64,000 bases of DNA, from assembly GCF_003265705.1 (NCBI RefSeq), contig NW_020313157.1, forward strand, positions 434,001-498,000, in the 5' to 3' direction. The stretch is from Callorhinus ursinus. Its lineage: Eukaryota > Chordata > Mammalia > Carnivora > Otariidae. The position numbers and the translations under genes are program-made. This document shows, piece by piece, positions 35,471-46,738 of this stretch; position 1 is the stretch's first letter, and each line of letters opens with the position of its first letter. The notes under the pieces were generated by a model. The model did not search any database, was not told where the DNA came from, and saw only the letters and a list, made by a program, of their open reading frames with translations.

Positions 35471-38400
35471 GAAAGCCCGGTGCACACACAGAGAAATGAA
35501 TTCAAGAACAAAGCCCCAAAGAGACCACCTGGTGAAAAGCAGAAAATATCATTAACTGAAAACAAGACATTTTTGAGAAATCCACATTTCAGCTTTACCA
35601 AAGAGACACTGTAGCACTTCGCCCAAGTGACATGTTAGGTACAGAGAAATGCAACATTTACTTCTATTACACTGAGGCTTACTCTGTAAAGTCAGAGAGG
35701 TTAGGCCTCAGCACGGGGTCCCCTATGGCCAAAGGTCCATGTTTAAAAAAAAAAAAAGAAAAGAAAGAGAAAAGGAAAGAAAATATACATTTTTTTTAAA
35801 AGAGTCTCCAGAAACCTTTGTCACATTTATAATCAGAGAAAATAGGGCTTCTTATCAGCCTCTCATCAGTATTTACATTTTAAAACCCAGCTCCTAAGAG
35901 AACCATAACCAGATATTTTTTAAAGAAAAGACACAAAACACAATCAAACTTTAACCGTCTCCACTCTTTAACCCCGGTCAGAATAATTCTCTTTCGATGC
36001 GATAAATTTAGTCCGAGAACAAGACAGCCTTGGCCCAGCTGCATAATTCATTGGCAGCTTTAATCTTCAGAATGAATATTAGTGTACATTTCAGGTTTTA
36101 TTGCATTTTTAAAACAAATGATATTTTAAGTTCAAAGTGAATATATCATGAGTTGGCAATTTGTAATATGTTTTCACTAAAAAGGAAATAAAAATAAAAT
36201 TCCTTTCTACCTCCTAATGTGAAATGCAGACTTGAGAACAAACTGAATATAGAGAGCATAGTGTAGGAAGATAGAAAAACAGAACTCAACACTAAACAAG
36301 TATATTCAATAGACATTCGTGATAAACTTTTAATCAACTATAAACGTATGGATGAACTTCCTTACAAGAATATGCTCATAATACAGAACAAAGCTACATG
36401 ATGGGAAGAGATCTACTCAGTCAGTCATCTAAATGGTTTGCCTTCAAAATGTCCAACACCCCATGGTTTGTAAATGTCAAATATATATAGGAGTCTTTGT
36501 GCAGATATTTTGGTCTTTGGCAAATTTAAGGTTCAGCCATCTAGAGACATTGGCACAGGTTCGATGAAACACTTGCTACTTAGCTAATGGTACTTGAAAA
36601 TTCAGTCAAGAAGTGTGAGAATAGGCACATGTTTGCAAGTGGAAAATTGGTTGGATCAATATATCAAGTATCGCCACATCAACTATTTCCAACTTAGAAC
36701 TATGTCCAAGGAATTTTCCTCAGGGTTTTAGAAACTAAGCAGAACCAAGCACCACGATGATTCGTTAAGCAATCCCCTCAGCTACCTATGCAGCGAGTTG
36801 CGTGACATGTTATGCTGACATTAATCTGTGCTGACTGCTATTAAGGAACCCGCAAAGAATGCTTGCCTCTTGTCATTGAAGTCTTCCCATCTTAATCTTG
36901 GTTTTTCTCTACGTTTTTCTCCTCCTGACATTTCACATCCTTTTCCCCAAGCTGGTTATCTTGTTATGAAATGGGAATGTTTCTAGGAGGAAAACAGCAG
37001 CAAACGATTTTCAAACTCTTAGAGGTGGCGATTTTTATTTTAGCTGGCATAGCGATTCCTTCCTAACTAGTATTCCCATGTCCCAAGTCCTCCATGGTGG
37101 ACTCAGCTTCCTTGTGCTATGCTCATTAAATATCTTGACTATTCTGTGCCTAGAGCAGTCTCCAGAGTACGATCTTTGGATGAGTTTCTGCTCTGGCAGA
37201 CCATTCTCAAGCTTCTTGGGTGTTTGAGAAACCGTGCTGTGAAGACCAAGAACTAACATGCTTCCTGGTTTAAACACTCATATTTATATGACCGCTCAGA
37301 TTACGTTGGTTACAATGACCACTAGCTACACTGACTACTATAATAATCTTAGCTATCTGGTGTCCAGTTTGCCTTCATCCATAGCACAGCAACCTGCGGG
37401 TGACTCAGAGGAGGTTTAACCCTCCCACCTAGAGATGGGGTGGGAGATGAGGGAGTCTTCCAGGAAAGGTTTCCAAGAGGAGGGGGCATCTGAGAACAAA
37501 TCACATGGGATTTTCTCTGAGTAACTATATTTGCATTGCACTTGAATATCATGATATTTTGTTCCTTAATAATCCATCCTCATCTTTGTTAATAACCAAC
37601 AGATACCATTCCTCCAGGATGAATAACTTGAGAAAAAATCATTAAATAAAAGTCGGTTAATTGCATTTCTTAAGAAATCCAACTTTTTAATGTTTCTTCT
37701 GAGAGCAGAACAGCGGTATAGTCAAAGATCAATTATCTTTTTTTTCCTTTTCTGAAAAAAAATATTGCAGAATACAACACTTGATTTTCTTAAAGGGCTA
37801 CAGACACATTCCCATTTCTTTCCATAAGAATAACTTGAAAAGGATGCAAAGTTATACAATCTACAATTCACTGCACACAAGCTGCTTTTGATTCTATTGC
37901 CTCACAAACTAGATACTTTGTTGGGAAGCATAAAACTGTTTATCACTAAACATTTGAGATTCCACTCAGATAATTTACACATAATTAGACAGAAGCCCAC
38001 ACTTCCGAGTAGCAGTATTACCTCCTCTCTAACAGACTATTCTTAAGAACATTTTTGGTAGCATAATGAGTATTTTATGAGGATTTGTAATCAGTCTTAA
38101 CGTAGGTGGGAACAAAGGTGAATTACTCCTCAACACGATCAAATCATTACATAACTCAGTACAGAATAATGATGAGCTGAGGTTGGCAGAGGTAACATGC
38201 TCAGGTATTTGGAAGAATTGGGAGATTCTGGTCTTTTCCACAGGCATAAAATGAATTAAGTGATCCCTTAGGAAGCAGAAAAATAAAAAAAGAAATCAGC
38301 CAAGAAGAGCAGCCTCCTACCCTTGGCTCACCATCAGGGAAGATTTCCCTACCCTTTGCTCACCATCGAGGAAGGAGATAAAAGGAGTATGGAGGAGGGG

Positions 38401-39425
38401 AGCAAAGCTAATGGTATGTTCTGTCCACGCAGTGTCTTTAGTCCTCACAGGATGCTGAAGCTGTTTGGGGTCTAGTCTTATGTTTTCCAGATATCTTCAG
38501 TCCTAAGACACAAACAAATCCTTGGGAGGGAAAACCAAGCCAGTTGTCTCTAAACAGCCTGACCATCACTCAAATGCAGAGTCATCAGGGAGGAGAGGAA
38601 CATTAGGGGGCATGGGGAAAAGTGTCACCATTCCGTGACACCAAGACTGCAGCCAGAAACAGCTTGTCTCTGGATACCGCATCACTCTGAAGCTTCACTC
38701 CAGACTTGGCATTGTGCCTCCAAGGGGTATTTCCAAATTGCCACCTTGCATGGTCCCTTTGAATCTACAAAGCTGAGTTGTTTGATTTCCACTTATGGAC
38801 AAGGAATTGTGTTTTGGTTTCTCTTTATTGTCTTTTCAATCAGAGAGGGTCTGTATCATGCTTTTATGCATGGAACTTATAAGAACCTTATAATCTCAGC
38901 TATATTCAGTTTATATCGTGGCACAATTATGATTTTTCCCCCAGATTACTTAGAAGGGGAGTCACCAAGGCAAAGCCTTATTGCAATCCTTGGGGCTGGG
39001 GCTTATATTCTTGGCTCCTGGTCAGGTTGGACTAGATGGTCTCTGGGGCTTCACCCAGCTTAAAACTAGGCAACACGGAAAGCTACAGCTTCAAGATGAT
39101 CCCTTTGAGGCTGCAGATCACAAAGTAGGTTTGGATGCTGGGGGCATATACAATCAAGACGATGTCTATTAATTTTATAATGATGATCTTGGGAGACAGT
39201 GAGTCCAGAACTCCAGTCATGTTCCCTTTGTGTGCTAAGCTCAACGTTTGTACAGATTTCATCTCAACATTTCATCCAAATCCAGCAGGCTTTCTAGAAC
39301 AGGTTTTTCTTCACTACAGAAAGCCAACAATTAAAAACAAAACCAAAAATAATAATCTCCATATAATTATGGAATTAAATATATGTATGTCAAAAACTTA
39401 TGTATAAGAACATTTGTGCTATACT
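35471..39425. other. Unique AT-rich sequence
   Basis: No gene, RNA or repeat family recognised over almost 4 kb. Simple A-rich runs lie at 35743-35785. The stretch 35940-36070 is repeat-free with homeodomain-like ATAATTCATTGG and may be conserved. The 142-codon plus frame at 38635-39063 has a hydrophobic stretch but no recognised family. Confidence 0.45.
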
Positions 39426-39427
39426 TA

Positions 39428-39478
39428 GAACTGGCAAATAGTAGTTCCCAGTAAATATTTGGTAAATGAATGAATGAT
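39428..39478 (+). mobile_element. L2 LINE terminus
   Basis: CTGGCAAATAGTAGTTCCCAGTAAATATTTGGTAAATGAATGAATG is the diagnostic L2 3' end in short form. Confidence 0.7.
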
Positions 39479-39479
39479 G

Positions 39480-39655
39480 AGGAATTATAAGCAACCTACA
39501 TGTCCAAAATAGGGGCATGGTTAAGTAAAGGGTGATCTATTCATATACTTGAATAAATATAGCCTTTTGAAATCAAGTTTTCAAGGAATATTCGATGGTG
39601 TACATGGAAAATAATCATGGCACAATGTTATTTTGGAATGATTTAATAATGTATG
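39480..39655 (+). mobile_element. Old L1 fragment
   Basis: AAGCAACCTACATGTCCAAAATAGGGGCATGGTTAAGTAAA and TTCATATACTTGAATAAATATAGCC match the L1M 3' region used in many decayed copies. Confidence 0.6.
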
Positions 39656-39689
39656 AGTTCAAGTGTGTGTCTGTTTCCTTTTTTCCATC

Positions 39690-39746
39690 CATTCTTCCAA
39701 CCATCTATTCATCCATCCATCCAACCATCCATCCATCCATCTATCC
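39690..39746. repeat. (CATC)n microsatellite
   Basis: CATC units with CAACCATC interruptions, about twelve units. Confidence 0.95.
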
Positions 39747-40043
39747 CAGACACAAGCAGAAGTGCACTGAGTAATGAAGGAGGGGGCTCCAGAGTCCTAC
39801 CTGCTCAACATTGCCTTTCCTACCCCCACCACTCCTTCTGGACCACCCACTCAAGTGCTTGAACTTCAGGAAGCAGATAAAAATAAATGATCTCATCCAA
39901 GCCTCCAAACCTGGCCCATAAGGAAACCTGGTCACAGAGAGAATTGATTAGCTTAACATCAGTGGCAGAAACAAGTTCACAACAGAAAGGTCCTAAACTC
40001 TCAGGCATTCAGCATGTGGATGAGTTTCCTAAGCTTACACAGC

Positions 40044-40046
40044 AGT

Positions 40047-40085
<39 letters not shown>

Positions 40086-40112
40086 TGCGAGTGTGCGTGT
40101 GTGTGTGTGTGC
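40044..40112. repeat. (TG)n microsatellite
   Basis: Two TG runs separated by GAGTGCGAGTGTGCG, adjoining a MIR on the right. Confidence 0.95.
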
Positions 40113-40119
40113 ACGCTCT

Positions 40120-40325
40120 TTGCAGTTGCATTACTTCCTTATTATGTGTCCTTGGGCAAGGCAGGTAAACTTCTGAATTTCAGTTCCCTCAACCATAAAA
40201 TGGGGATAAAAAACAGACCTTTTTATGAGGTTATTGTGTAGATTAAATGACTTAATACAAGCAGAATGTATAATAGCACCTGGAACATAGTAAAGCACTC
40301 AATAGGCATTAGCTAATTTCATATT
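40120..40325 (+). mobile_element. MIR-type (MIRb/c-like) fragment
   Basis: TTATTATGTGTCCTTGGGCAAGGCAGG, CCATAAAATGGGGATAAAAAACAG and GCACCTGGAACATAGTAAAGCACTCAATAGGC are in consensus order. Confidence 0.85.
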
Positions 40326-40869
40326 ATTTATTAATGCTGTTATTACTATCTGAACGGCAGCATAAATCTCTTGGATAGACAAAGGTGCTATAAACAAATA
40401 CCTCAATTGGTTTCCTGGATTTCATAAGGCCAGTGGGAAATTCCACACTTAGGTTTTTTCTACTGCTTTGTGTTATTTCAAATATTTAAGTGCTGAGTTT
40501 TAGTTAGTGGACAGGACTATCCTTCAACCACTCTTCAGTAAAATTCCTTGGGGATTTAATAAAAAGTATTATGGACTTAAGTAATACCACAGAGAAACAG
40601 AAACAATCGATGACATATTGAGGGAATTACATAATACATTTATGTACGGCAGATAATGAAATTATGCAGTAGCAGAGAGAGCGTGCGCACAGATGTGGCA
40701 TTGGGAAAATAAACAGCTTTATGAACAACCCAATGAAACGGATGTGGCAAAAGCCTTCTGAATTGTGTCCCCAGTGATGGGGGATTTAGACAAGACTAGT
40801 GAACACCCTGTGTTTCAAAATCATGTCCACCTTTCATCAGGACCAAGCTTCACATTTTTGAAAAGCAGT
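40326..40869. other. Unique sequence, nothing recognised
   Basis: AT-rich with no assigned repeat or gene. Confidence 0.4.
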
Positions 40870-41015
40870 TCCTCATTCATTCTCATAAAAACCCTGAAAA
40901 GTAGATGTCTCCTTTTCAACTTGTCCATTGAGGAAACCCAGGGAGAAGGAGGTGAGACAACATACTCCAGGTCACCAAGCCTCAGTGCGGCAGAGCTGGG
41001 ATGGGCACATCAGCC
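40870..41015 (+). mobile_element. MIR SINE fragment
   Basis: CATTCATTCTCATAAAAACCCTGAAAAGTAG, TTGTCCATTGAGGAAACCCAGG and CCAGGTCACCAAGCCTCAG keep the MIR order. Confidence 0.65.
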
Positions 41016-43084
41016 AAGTCACCCATTCGGCACCAGAGAGAACCCCAAACGGACCTGTTCTTGTTTACAATGTATTAAAATAAAATGCTTACAGATCAGA
41101 AACCACAGAGCCATCATCCAGAACATCAGTCCCAGCTGAGGTCTGGTCAGGGGTGTGGAACCAGTAACACAAAAACACGGCAAAGATTGGGGTTCCCATC
41201 AGCAAGCACGCAACCAGCCTGGGGTCCGTGGTATGGACAAGGGTGAGTCAAAGGGAGGGAGGAAGGGAAGTCAACAAGAGGCATGCCTCTTGTGAGAGGA
41301 ATGGAAAGCAAAAGAATGCTCCTGAGAGGTCTCAGGGAGCACCTGGAGAGCTTACAAACCCCAAACATGGGAGAATACGTAGGCTTGGGACTACAGCCCC
41401 CAGCGCCCTCTCTGCAGAGCGGCCGTCTCTGTTCACAGAAGAGTATGAAGACTTGAAGGAGGCTAAAGCAGCAAGAGAAGGAGCCTTCCTGGGGGGGGGC
41501 GCGGTGCCCCCCAGGGATGTCAAGTAGGCTAACATGCGTGGGGGACCAGGGAGAAGAGATTCCAGGAGCAGCTTTGAGATCCTTCCTGAGTGAAACCATC
41601 TAGACATTTCCAACAAGATCTGAAGAGATGGTCACCTGTGGGCAACTACGCTGGTTCTCTGGATATGGCCGCTCTCCTCCACCTTATGAAACACTTTCTT
41701 GTAAATAAGTGTTTCCCAACATCTGGTATTGGAGAATTAGGCGGCACATTGCATGGTCTTAGCCGGTAGCCACATATTTATTTTTAATACCAAGTTCCTC
41801 GTGTAGTCCTGCTTCAGCTTACAACATTTACTGTCGTAACATAAATATATTTGAATAAAAGCAAATTGTTATTCAGTAAATGATAAAACAAGTGGAATTA
41901 AGAAAATGAGAAACAGTCTACCAGTGGGATGTGCATGGGTGAGGGGTCACTAGCCTGCTTTAAAGAACATTTCAAATGGGAAAGAAAGGCACTTGGTGCA
42001 TCCGGTGTGTGGGGGGCAGTGTTTGCCGTTGGCTCGTCCTATCCACGGAAGCTCCTGCTGATTCCAAGGCAAGCCCCGGCCCTTTGAAGCTAAGGTGCCT
42101 GCGAATGTTCTCACGTACAAAAAGGATGCAAATCAAACATTAAGAACCACGTGAAGATCAGAAAGGCAAGCATGGGACAGAACGTTCAAGTGCATCCCTT
42201 CTCCATTTAGGGGAGAAGAACTCAGAATATGGACTTGAATCTTATATTTAGCCTCCACTCATGATCCTTCAAAAATGTGCACAATGCGATATGCTCTATT
42301 TCAGGTCTCCTTTAGAGAGCTATGATGCAATGCAGCAAAATGAGAGGAGCTTACATTACCATGTGATTGAGGCAGGCCCAATAAAGACATGGGCCCCAAC
42401 TTGCAAACAGCTGTGTCTTCCAAATGGCTCAGCGCATCGCCCCACTGTGACCCTTCAGCTTCTTCCACCTAACAGGGTAGGAAGGGGGTTCCCAGTTGTA
42501 GGAGGACCTCCAGTTAAAATAAAAACAGTAATGGTGTAGAAAGAAAGGTTTTAGAGAGTTGGTTCAGGAAGAGAAAGTAGGGAAGTTGACAAGGAAGGAG
42601 GGAGAGAGCTAGCAGGCTACCGATAGACGCACATAATGCACCCATCGGGATCAATCAGATACTGTAAATGATTGAAGTGAACAGTAGTGAATGTTTCCAG
42701 ATCTTTCATTTTTAAACACAAGGTGGAACTTAGGATTTTGTGTGATGATGATGAATTCAGTATTTTATGCACAGTACATGTGAAATAAAATAAAATACGG
42801 CTTTGGGCTGATTCCTGTCTGTGGGGCAGCAGTAAGCAACCACTGAACTAGAGGGAGATGTCGCTTTGCCCACGTCTATCGTTCCTTAGCATTCCCGGAT
42901 GTTCTCACTTCTATTAAATTTCTGATAACTTTTTCCACAAGGAAGCGATTTATTTAGGACAACTAGCAGTTTGTTTCTTAATTAAAAACCCATTAGATGC
43001 TCCTGTTGGTCATTCACATATTAGTGTGAATTACTTCAGTCAGATTGCTTTCCTGATTCACACCCAGCTGAGAGGGCCCTTTCG
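41016..43084. other. Unique sequence, nothing recognised
   Basis: A G-run followed by GCGCGG lies at 41490-41503. The overlapping frames on opposite strands at 41147-41616 have no recognisable domain. GTGTTTCCCAACATCTGG at about 41709 resembles a hAT terminus without a partner. Confidence 0.4.
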
Positions 43085-43300
43085 TGCTCACACCTGGAGG
43101 TGGAAGAGAGCTGGAGCTAATGTTCAGACCCAGGGACATACAGCCTGAGCTGGATTCCAGTAACAGCTCCCCCACCTACCAGGTAGCATTAGTTTCTCAG
43201 TTTGCAAAAAGAAATGAACAGTACCTACTTTCTACAATATCCGTGTGCACTGTCAGGGCTTCATATATGTTTGCTACTTGCCTTACTAAACAGAGAAGTG
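43085..43300 (+). mobile_element. MIR-type fragment
   Basis: GAGCTGGATTCCAGTAACAGCTCCCCCACC, TAGTTTCTCAGTTTGC and AACAGTACCTACTTTCTAC follow the MIRb layout. Confidence 0.5.
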
Positions 43301-43318
43301 TAAAAGGGGGAGCTTGAA

Positions 43319-43433
43319 GGGCACCCGGCTGGCTCAGTCAGGAGCGCATGCGACGCTTGATCTCAGGGTTGTGAGTTCGAGCTCCACATTGGGTGTAGAG
43401 ATTACTTAAAAATAAAATCTTTAAAAAAAAAAA
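43319..43433 (+). mobile_element. Short carnivore tRNA SINE
   Basis: A compact copy: head GGGCACCCGGCTGGCTCAG, B-box-like GTTGTGAGTTCGAGCTCC, then TTGGGTGTAGAGATTACTTAAAAATAAAATC and an A tail. It lacks the CT-rich 3' domain of the other copies, so it belongs to a shorter subtype. Imperfect 18-bp target duplications at 43301-43318 and 43434-43451 flank it. They differ at a few positions, consistent with an older insertion. Confidence 0.92.
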
Positions 43434-43649
43434 TAAAAGGGAAAGCTTTAAACAATGAGGTAATTTTTGCTTACAAGTTGATAAAAGTGTATAATAATAC
43501 CAAATTATAATGCCAATCATATTGGCAATGGTGAAACATGAAATGACATTGTAATAGAATGCCATTATGGGATGTATACGGGCACAATTGGTGTAATGAA
43601 CAATTGGATAAAATCTAGTTGACAGGTATTAGTATGCTTGAATCTTTTT

Positions 43650-44097
43650 TTTTTTTAAGACTTATTTATTTATAGGGCGCCTGGGTGGCTCAGTTGGTTA
43701 CGCATCTGCCTTCAGCTCAGGTTGTGATCCCAGGGTCCTGGGATCGAGCCCTGCATGGGGCTCCCGGCTTAGTGGGGAGCCTGCTTCTCCCTCTCCCTCT
43801 GCCTGCCACTCCCCCGCTTGTGTACCCGCACTCTCTCTCTCTCTGTCAAATAAATAAATAAAATGCACTCTCTCTCTCTGTCAATAAATAAAATGTTAAA
43901 AAATATTTATTTATTTGAGAGAGAGGGGGAGAGAGAGTATAAGCAGGAGGGGCAGCGGGAGAGGGAGAAAGAATCTCAGACAGACTCCCCACAGAGCATG
44001 GAGCCCGATGTGGGGTTCAATCTCACGACCCTGAGAACATGACCTGAGCTGAAACCATGAGTCGGCGGCTTAACCAACTGTGCCACCCCGGTGCCCC
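43650..44097 (-). mobile_element. Carnivore SINE (outer), split by a younger SINE
   Basis: The minus-strand copy has its A-tail complement at 43645-43674 and resumes at about 43905, ending with CCGGTGCCCC at 44097. Target duplications AGTATGCTTG(A/T)ATCTTTT lie at 43631-43648 and 44098-44115. The second SINE, in the opposite orientation, interrupts its tail region. Confidence 0.93.
43675..43903 (+). mobile_element. Carnivore SINE (inner) with duplicated tail
   Basis: Head GGGCGCCTGGGTGGCTCAG, B-box-like GGGATCGAGCCC, then the CT-rich region. The 3' end occurs twice in tandem: a CT run plus GTCAAATAAATAAATAAAATGC, then another CT run plus GTCAATAAATAAAATG. It sits in the ATTTATTTA tail of the outer minus-strand SINE, which supplies the target duplication. 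Confidence 0.93.
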
Positions 44098-44425
44098 AGT
44101 ATGCTTGTATCTTTTGACCCTGATGTAACACGTTTTAGAATTTAGTCTAAGGAAGCACTCAAGAAAGTGAACAAAGACTTGCATATTAGAATGTTTTCTG
44201 TGGCATTATTCATAACAATAGTAAGGAGGAAAGACAAAAAAAATTCCTAAATGTCAACAATGGTGATAAATTTTGGTATAGTGGAAAGTTATGGAAGCAT
44301 TAAATGTAATTTTGAAAGATGATTAATGGCACAGTAAAATGTTCATGTTTTCATACCAAGTTAAAAAAAGTAGGATAAATTCTGAAAATATTCTGAGAGT
44401 AGAATATTGTAAATATATACAACAA

Positions 44426-44469
<44 letters not shown>

Positions 44470-44507
44470 AAGAGACCAACAAGAGAAATGTTAAAAAGTT
44501 AAGAGTG

Positions 44508-44904
44508 TCACTCCAACTCTATGACATTCTAGAAAAAGCAAAACTACGGAGACAGTAAAAATATCAGTGGTTGCCCGGGGTTGGGGGGAGGGATGAAAAG
44601 GTTGAACACAGAGGACTTGTAGGGCAGGGAAATACTCTGTATGATACTATAATGGTGGATACATATTATTACACATGTGTCCAACCTAGAGAATGTACAA
44701 CATCAACAGTGAACCCTAACCAAAACTATAGACTCTGGGTGATGATGATGTATCCATGTAGGTTCATCGATTGTAACAAATGTCCCACTTTGGTAGGGAT
44801 GTTGATAGCCGGGAAGGCTAATAGGTGGGGACAGAACCTTCTGTTCAATTTTGCTATAAACACAAAACAGCTCTAAGAAAATAAAGTCTTAATTTAAAAA
44901 AATA
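44508..44904 (+). mobile_element. L1 3' end inserted into older L1
   Basis: Begins TCACTCCAACTCTATGACATTC, continues with GGAGACAGTAAAAATATCAGTGGTTGCC, and ends AAAATAAAGTCTTAATTTAAAAAAATA. A 9-bp duplication TTAAGAGTG flanks it at 44499-44507 and 44905-44913. Only 3' untranslated sequence remains. Confidence 0.85.
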
Positions 44905-45075
44905 TTAAGAGTGGTTATTTGGGGGGCGGGTAATAGGCAGCCAATAAGTAGTTTTTGTTTTTCCATGTGTTTCTAAATATTTTTCAAATGATCAGACGTT
45001 GCTTTTTGAAACAGAGCATTATTAAAAATGTGTTTAAAAGGTGTATGTGTGCATAGTGGGAAGAACTGCGAAGCA

Positions 45076-45489
45076 GCAGAAGAAAACACGGAATAAAGAA
45101 CCAAAATGCTGTATATTCTGAAATAACTTTGGTGAAAAAAAAGCCTGGGCTCAAGTTTGGGGTATTAATTCCCAAGTAAAACACAGGCAGAATTGAATTA
45201 TAGTTAAACAAGCTCAAGTAAAAGAACTTACTATAGCACAAGATGACTCCAAAGCATTGAGACCATGATCTATTCTTTATTAGCTGCAAAGCACCAAGCA
45301 ATTGCCAATTCAGACTCCTCATTAGAACGTATTACCTCTGAGCATCTTTGGGAGGGGATGTGAGACACTCCTGAGAAGGGGCAATTTGGGCTTGCAGAAG
45401 ACCTGCGCCCCCATCCCCTCCTCCTGCAAATAACTCCTGGGCCCATGTTGCCCGGAGGAGAGCCATCAGTCAGGGGAGAGCTCCAGAGA
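45076..45489. other. Unique sequence, nothing recognised
   Basis: No repeat or gene assigned in this short interval. Confidence 0.35.
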
Positions 45490-46480
45490 AAGACAGCGGC
45501 CCCTACCGTCCATTCCCCACACAGCATCCAAAATATTTTTAAAGTGCAAAAGACTCCAGTGTTTCTGACTCACCAAAGTCTTCCCATTGCATTTAGGACA
45601 ATATCCAAACTCCTTATTGTGGGCCACCACTCTGTCCTTTGCTCACGCCTTTCCAGGCACACTGTCCTCCTCTCTGCTTCCCTGGTGTACCATTCTTTTC
45701 ATCTTGGCCCTTTGAAACTTGTTCTCTCTCTCCCTGGCACTGGTCCCACTCCTCCACACACGCTGCCCCCCCCACCCCCTTCCGGGGACAGGCTCAATGC
45801 TCACAGCTCAGTCCAGAGTCCCCTGTTCAAAATGTCTTCCTTTGAAAAGAGTTTCCAGAGTTACAATCCCTGTTCCAGTTGATCCCTACACTCTCTTCAC
45901 GTTTTATTTATTTTTGTCTTTGAAGCACATCTGAACTTATCTGAAATTATTATTTTAACTTGCTTGCTGATATACAAGTACAGAATGTAAGCTCCATGAA
46001 CACAGGGACCTCATTTTTCTTGTGCACCACTGTTACAGACCAAATTGTATCCCCCCGCCCCGCACCACCAACTGCTATGTGGAACCGCTAATCCCCAATG
46101 TGACTATATTTGGAGATGGGGTCTTTGGTAGATAATTAGGTTTATGAGGCCATGACGATGGGGGCCTCATCCTGGGATTAGTGGACTTTATAAGAAGAGA
46201 CACCAGAGCTGCTCACCAGCCCCCCACCACATGAGCACACAACCAGAAATCACAGTCTGCAATGCAGAAGAGAGCCCTCACCAGAACTCAACGGTACTGG
46301 CGCCCTGATCTCAGGCTTCCAGCCTCCAGGAATTTGAGAACATAAATGTCTGTTGTGTAAGCCACCCAGTCTATGGTATTATGTTATAGCAGCCCAAGAT
46401 GACTGATTTAACCAGTATACCCTTAGTACCTAGAACAAAGCCTGGAATCTATTAAGTATGCAATAATTATTGATGGAAGA
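45490..46480 (+). mobile_element. L2 LINE 3' end split by an LTR
   Basis: The left part (45490-46030) has CTTCCCATTGCATTTAGGACAATATCCAAACTCCTTATTGTGG, CACGCCTTTCCAGGC and GAATGTAAGCTCCATGAACACAGGGA. The right part (46411-46480) resumes with TAGTACCTAGAACAAAGCCTGG and ATAATTATTGATGGAAGAA. The frame at 45445-45882 is L2-derived. Confidence 0.85.
46031..46410 (+). mobile_element. MLT1-type (ERVL-MaLR) solo LTR
   Basis: The 380-bp element starts TGTTACAGACCAAATTGT and has AATGTGACTATATTTGGAGATGGGGTC, a GGGATTAGTGGACTTTATAAGAAGAG region and CCTCCAGGAATTTGAGAACATAAATGTCTGTTGT. It ends near GACTGATTTA. Five-base flanks ACCAC and ACCAG are a slightly decayed target duplication. This is an ancient solo LTR with no internal retroviral genes. 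Confidence 0.85.
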
Positions 46481-46738
46481 AAAGGTTTTGGAGTTTATCA
46501 TGCTCTTGTCAAGCTGAAAGAATGGGCATGGTGCACTTCAAAGTCCAGGGGTCCCAGACTGAACAGCACAGATGCATTTTGCAAATAATGCTGGAGTTGA
46601 TTTGAGGAAGACAGAAAGTTTGAGCTCTTCTTGGCCTGATAGATCTTCCCATGCAAAGGGTCTCAAATGGACATATATTAATTTTATTCTATGCTTTCTC
46701 AATAACTTTTTACCCTCTGCGTGTTTTAGAATTTGGAC

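Larger units (their letters stand above)
43441..45075 (+). mobile_element. Old L1 3' region, interrupted by SINEs and a second L1
   Basis: L1-like pieces occur at 43452-43630, 44116-44507 and 44905-45075. Examples are ATTAGAATGTTTTCTGTGGCATTATTCATAACAATAG, AATGTCAACAATGGTGATAAA, then AGAGTGGTTATTTGG and TTCTAAATATTTTTCAAATGATC. The gaps are filled by a nested SINE pair and by a separate L1 tail. An AC microsatellite lies at 44432-44468. Confidence 0.65.

Noticed and set aside
38635..39063. 142-codon frame with a hydrophobic middle
   Set aside because: No recognisable domain, no CpG island or splice context, and AT-rich surroundings. A chance frame is more likely.
41147..41616. Overlapping frames of 94-150 codons on opposite strands
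   Set aside because: They overlap one another in GC-rich DNA and none has a recognisable domain or splice signals.
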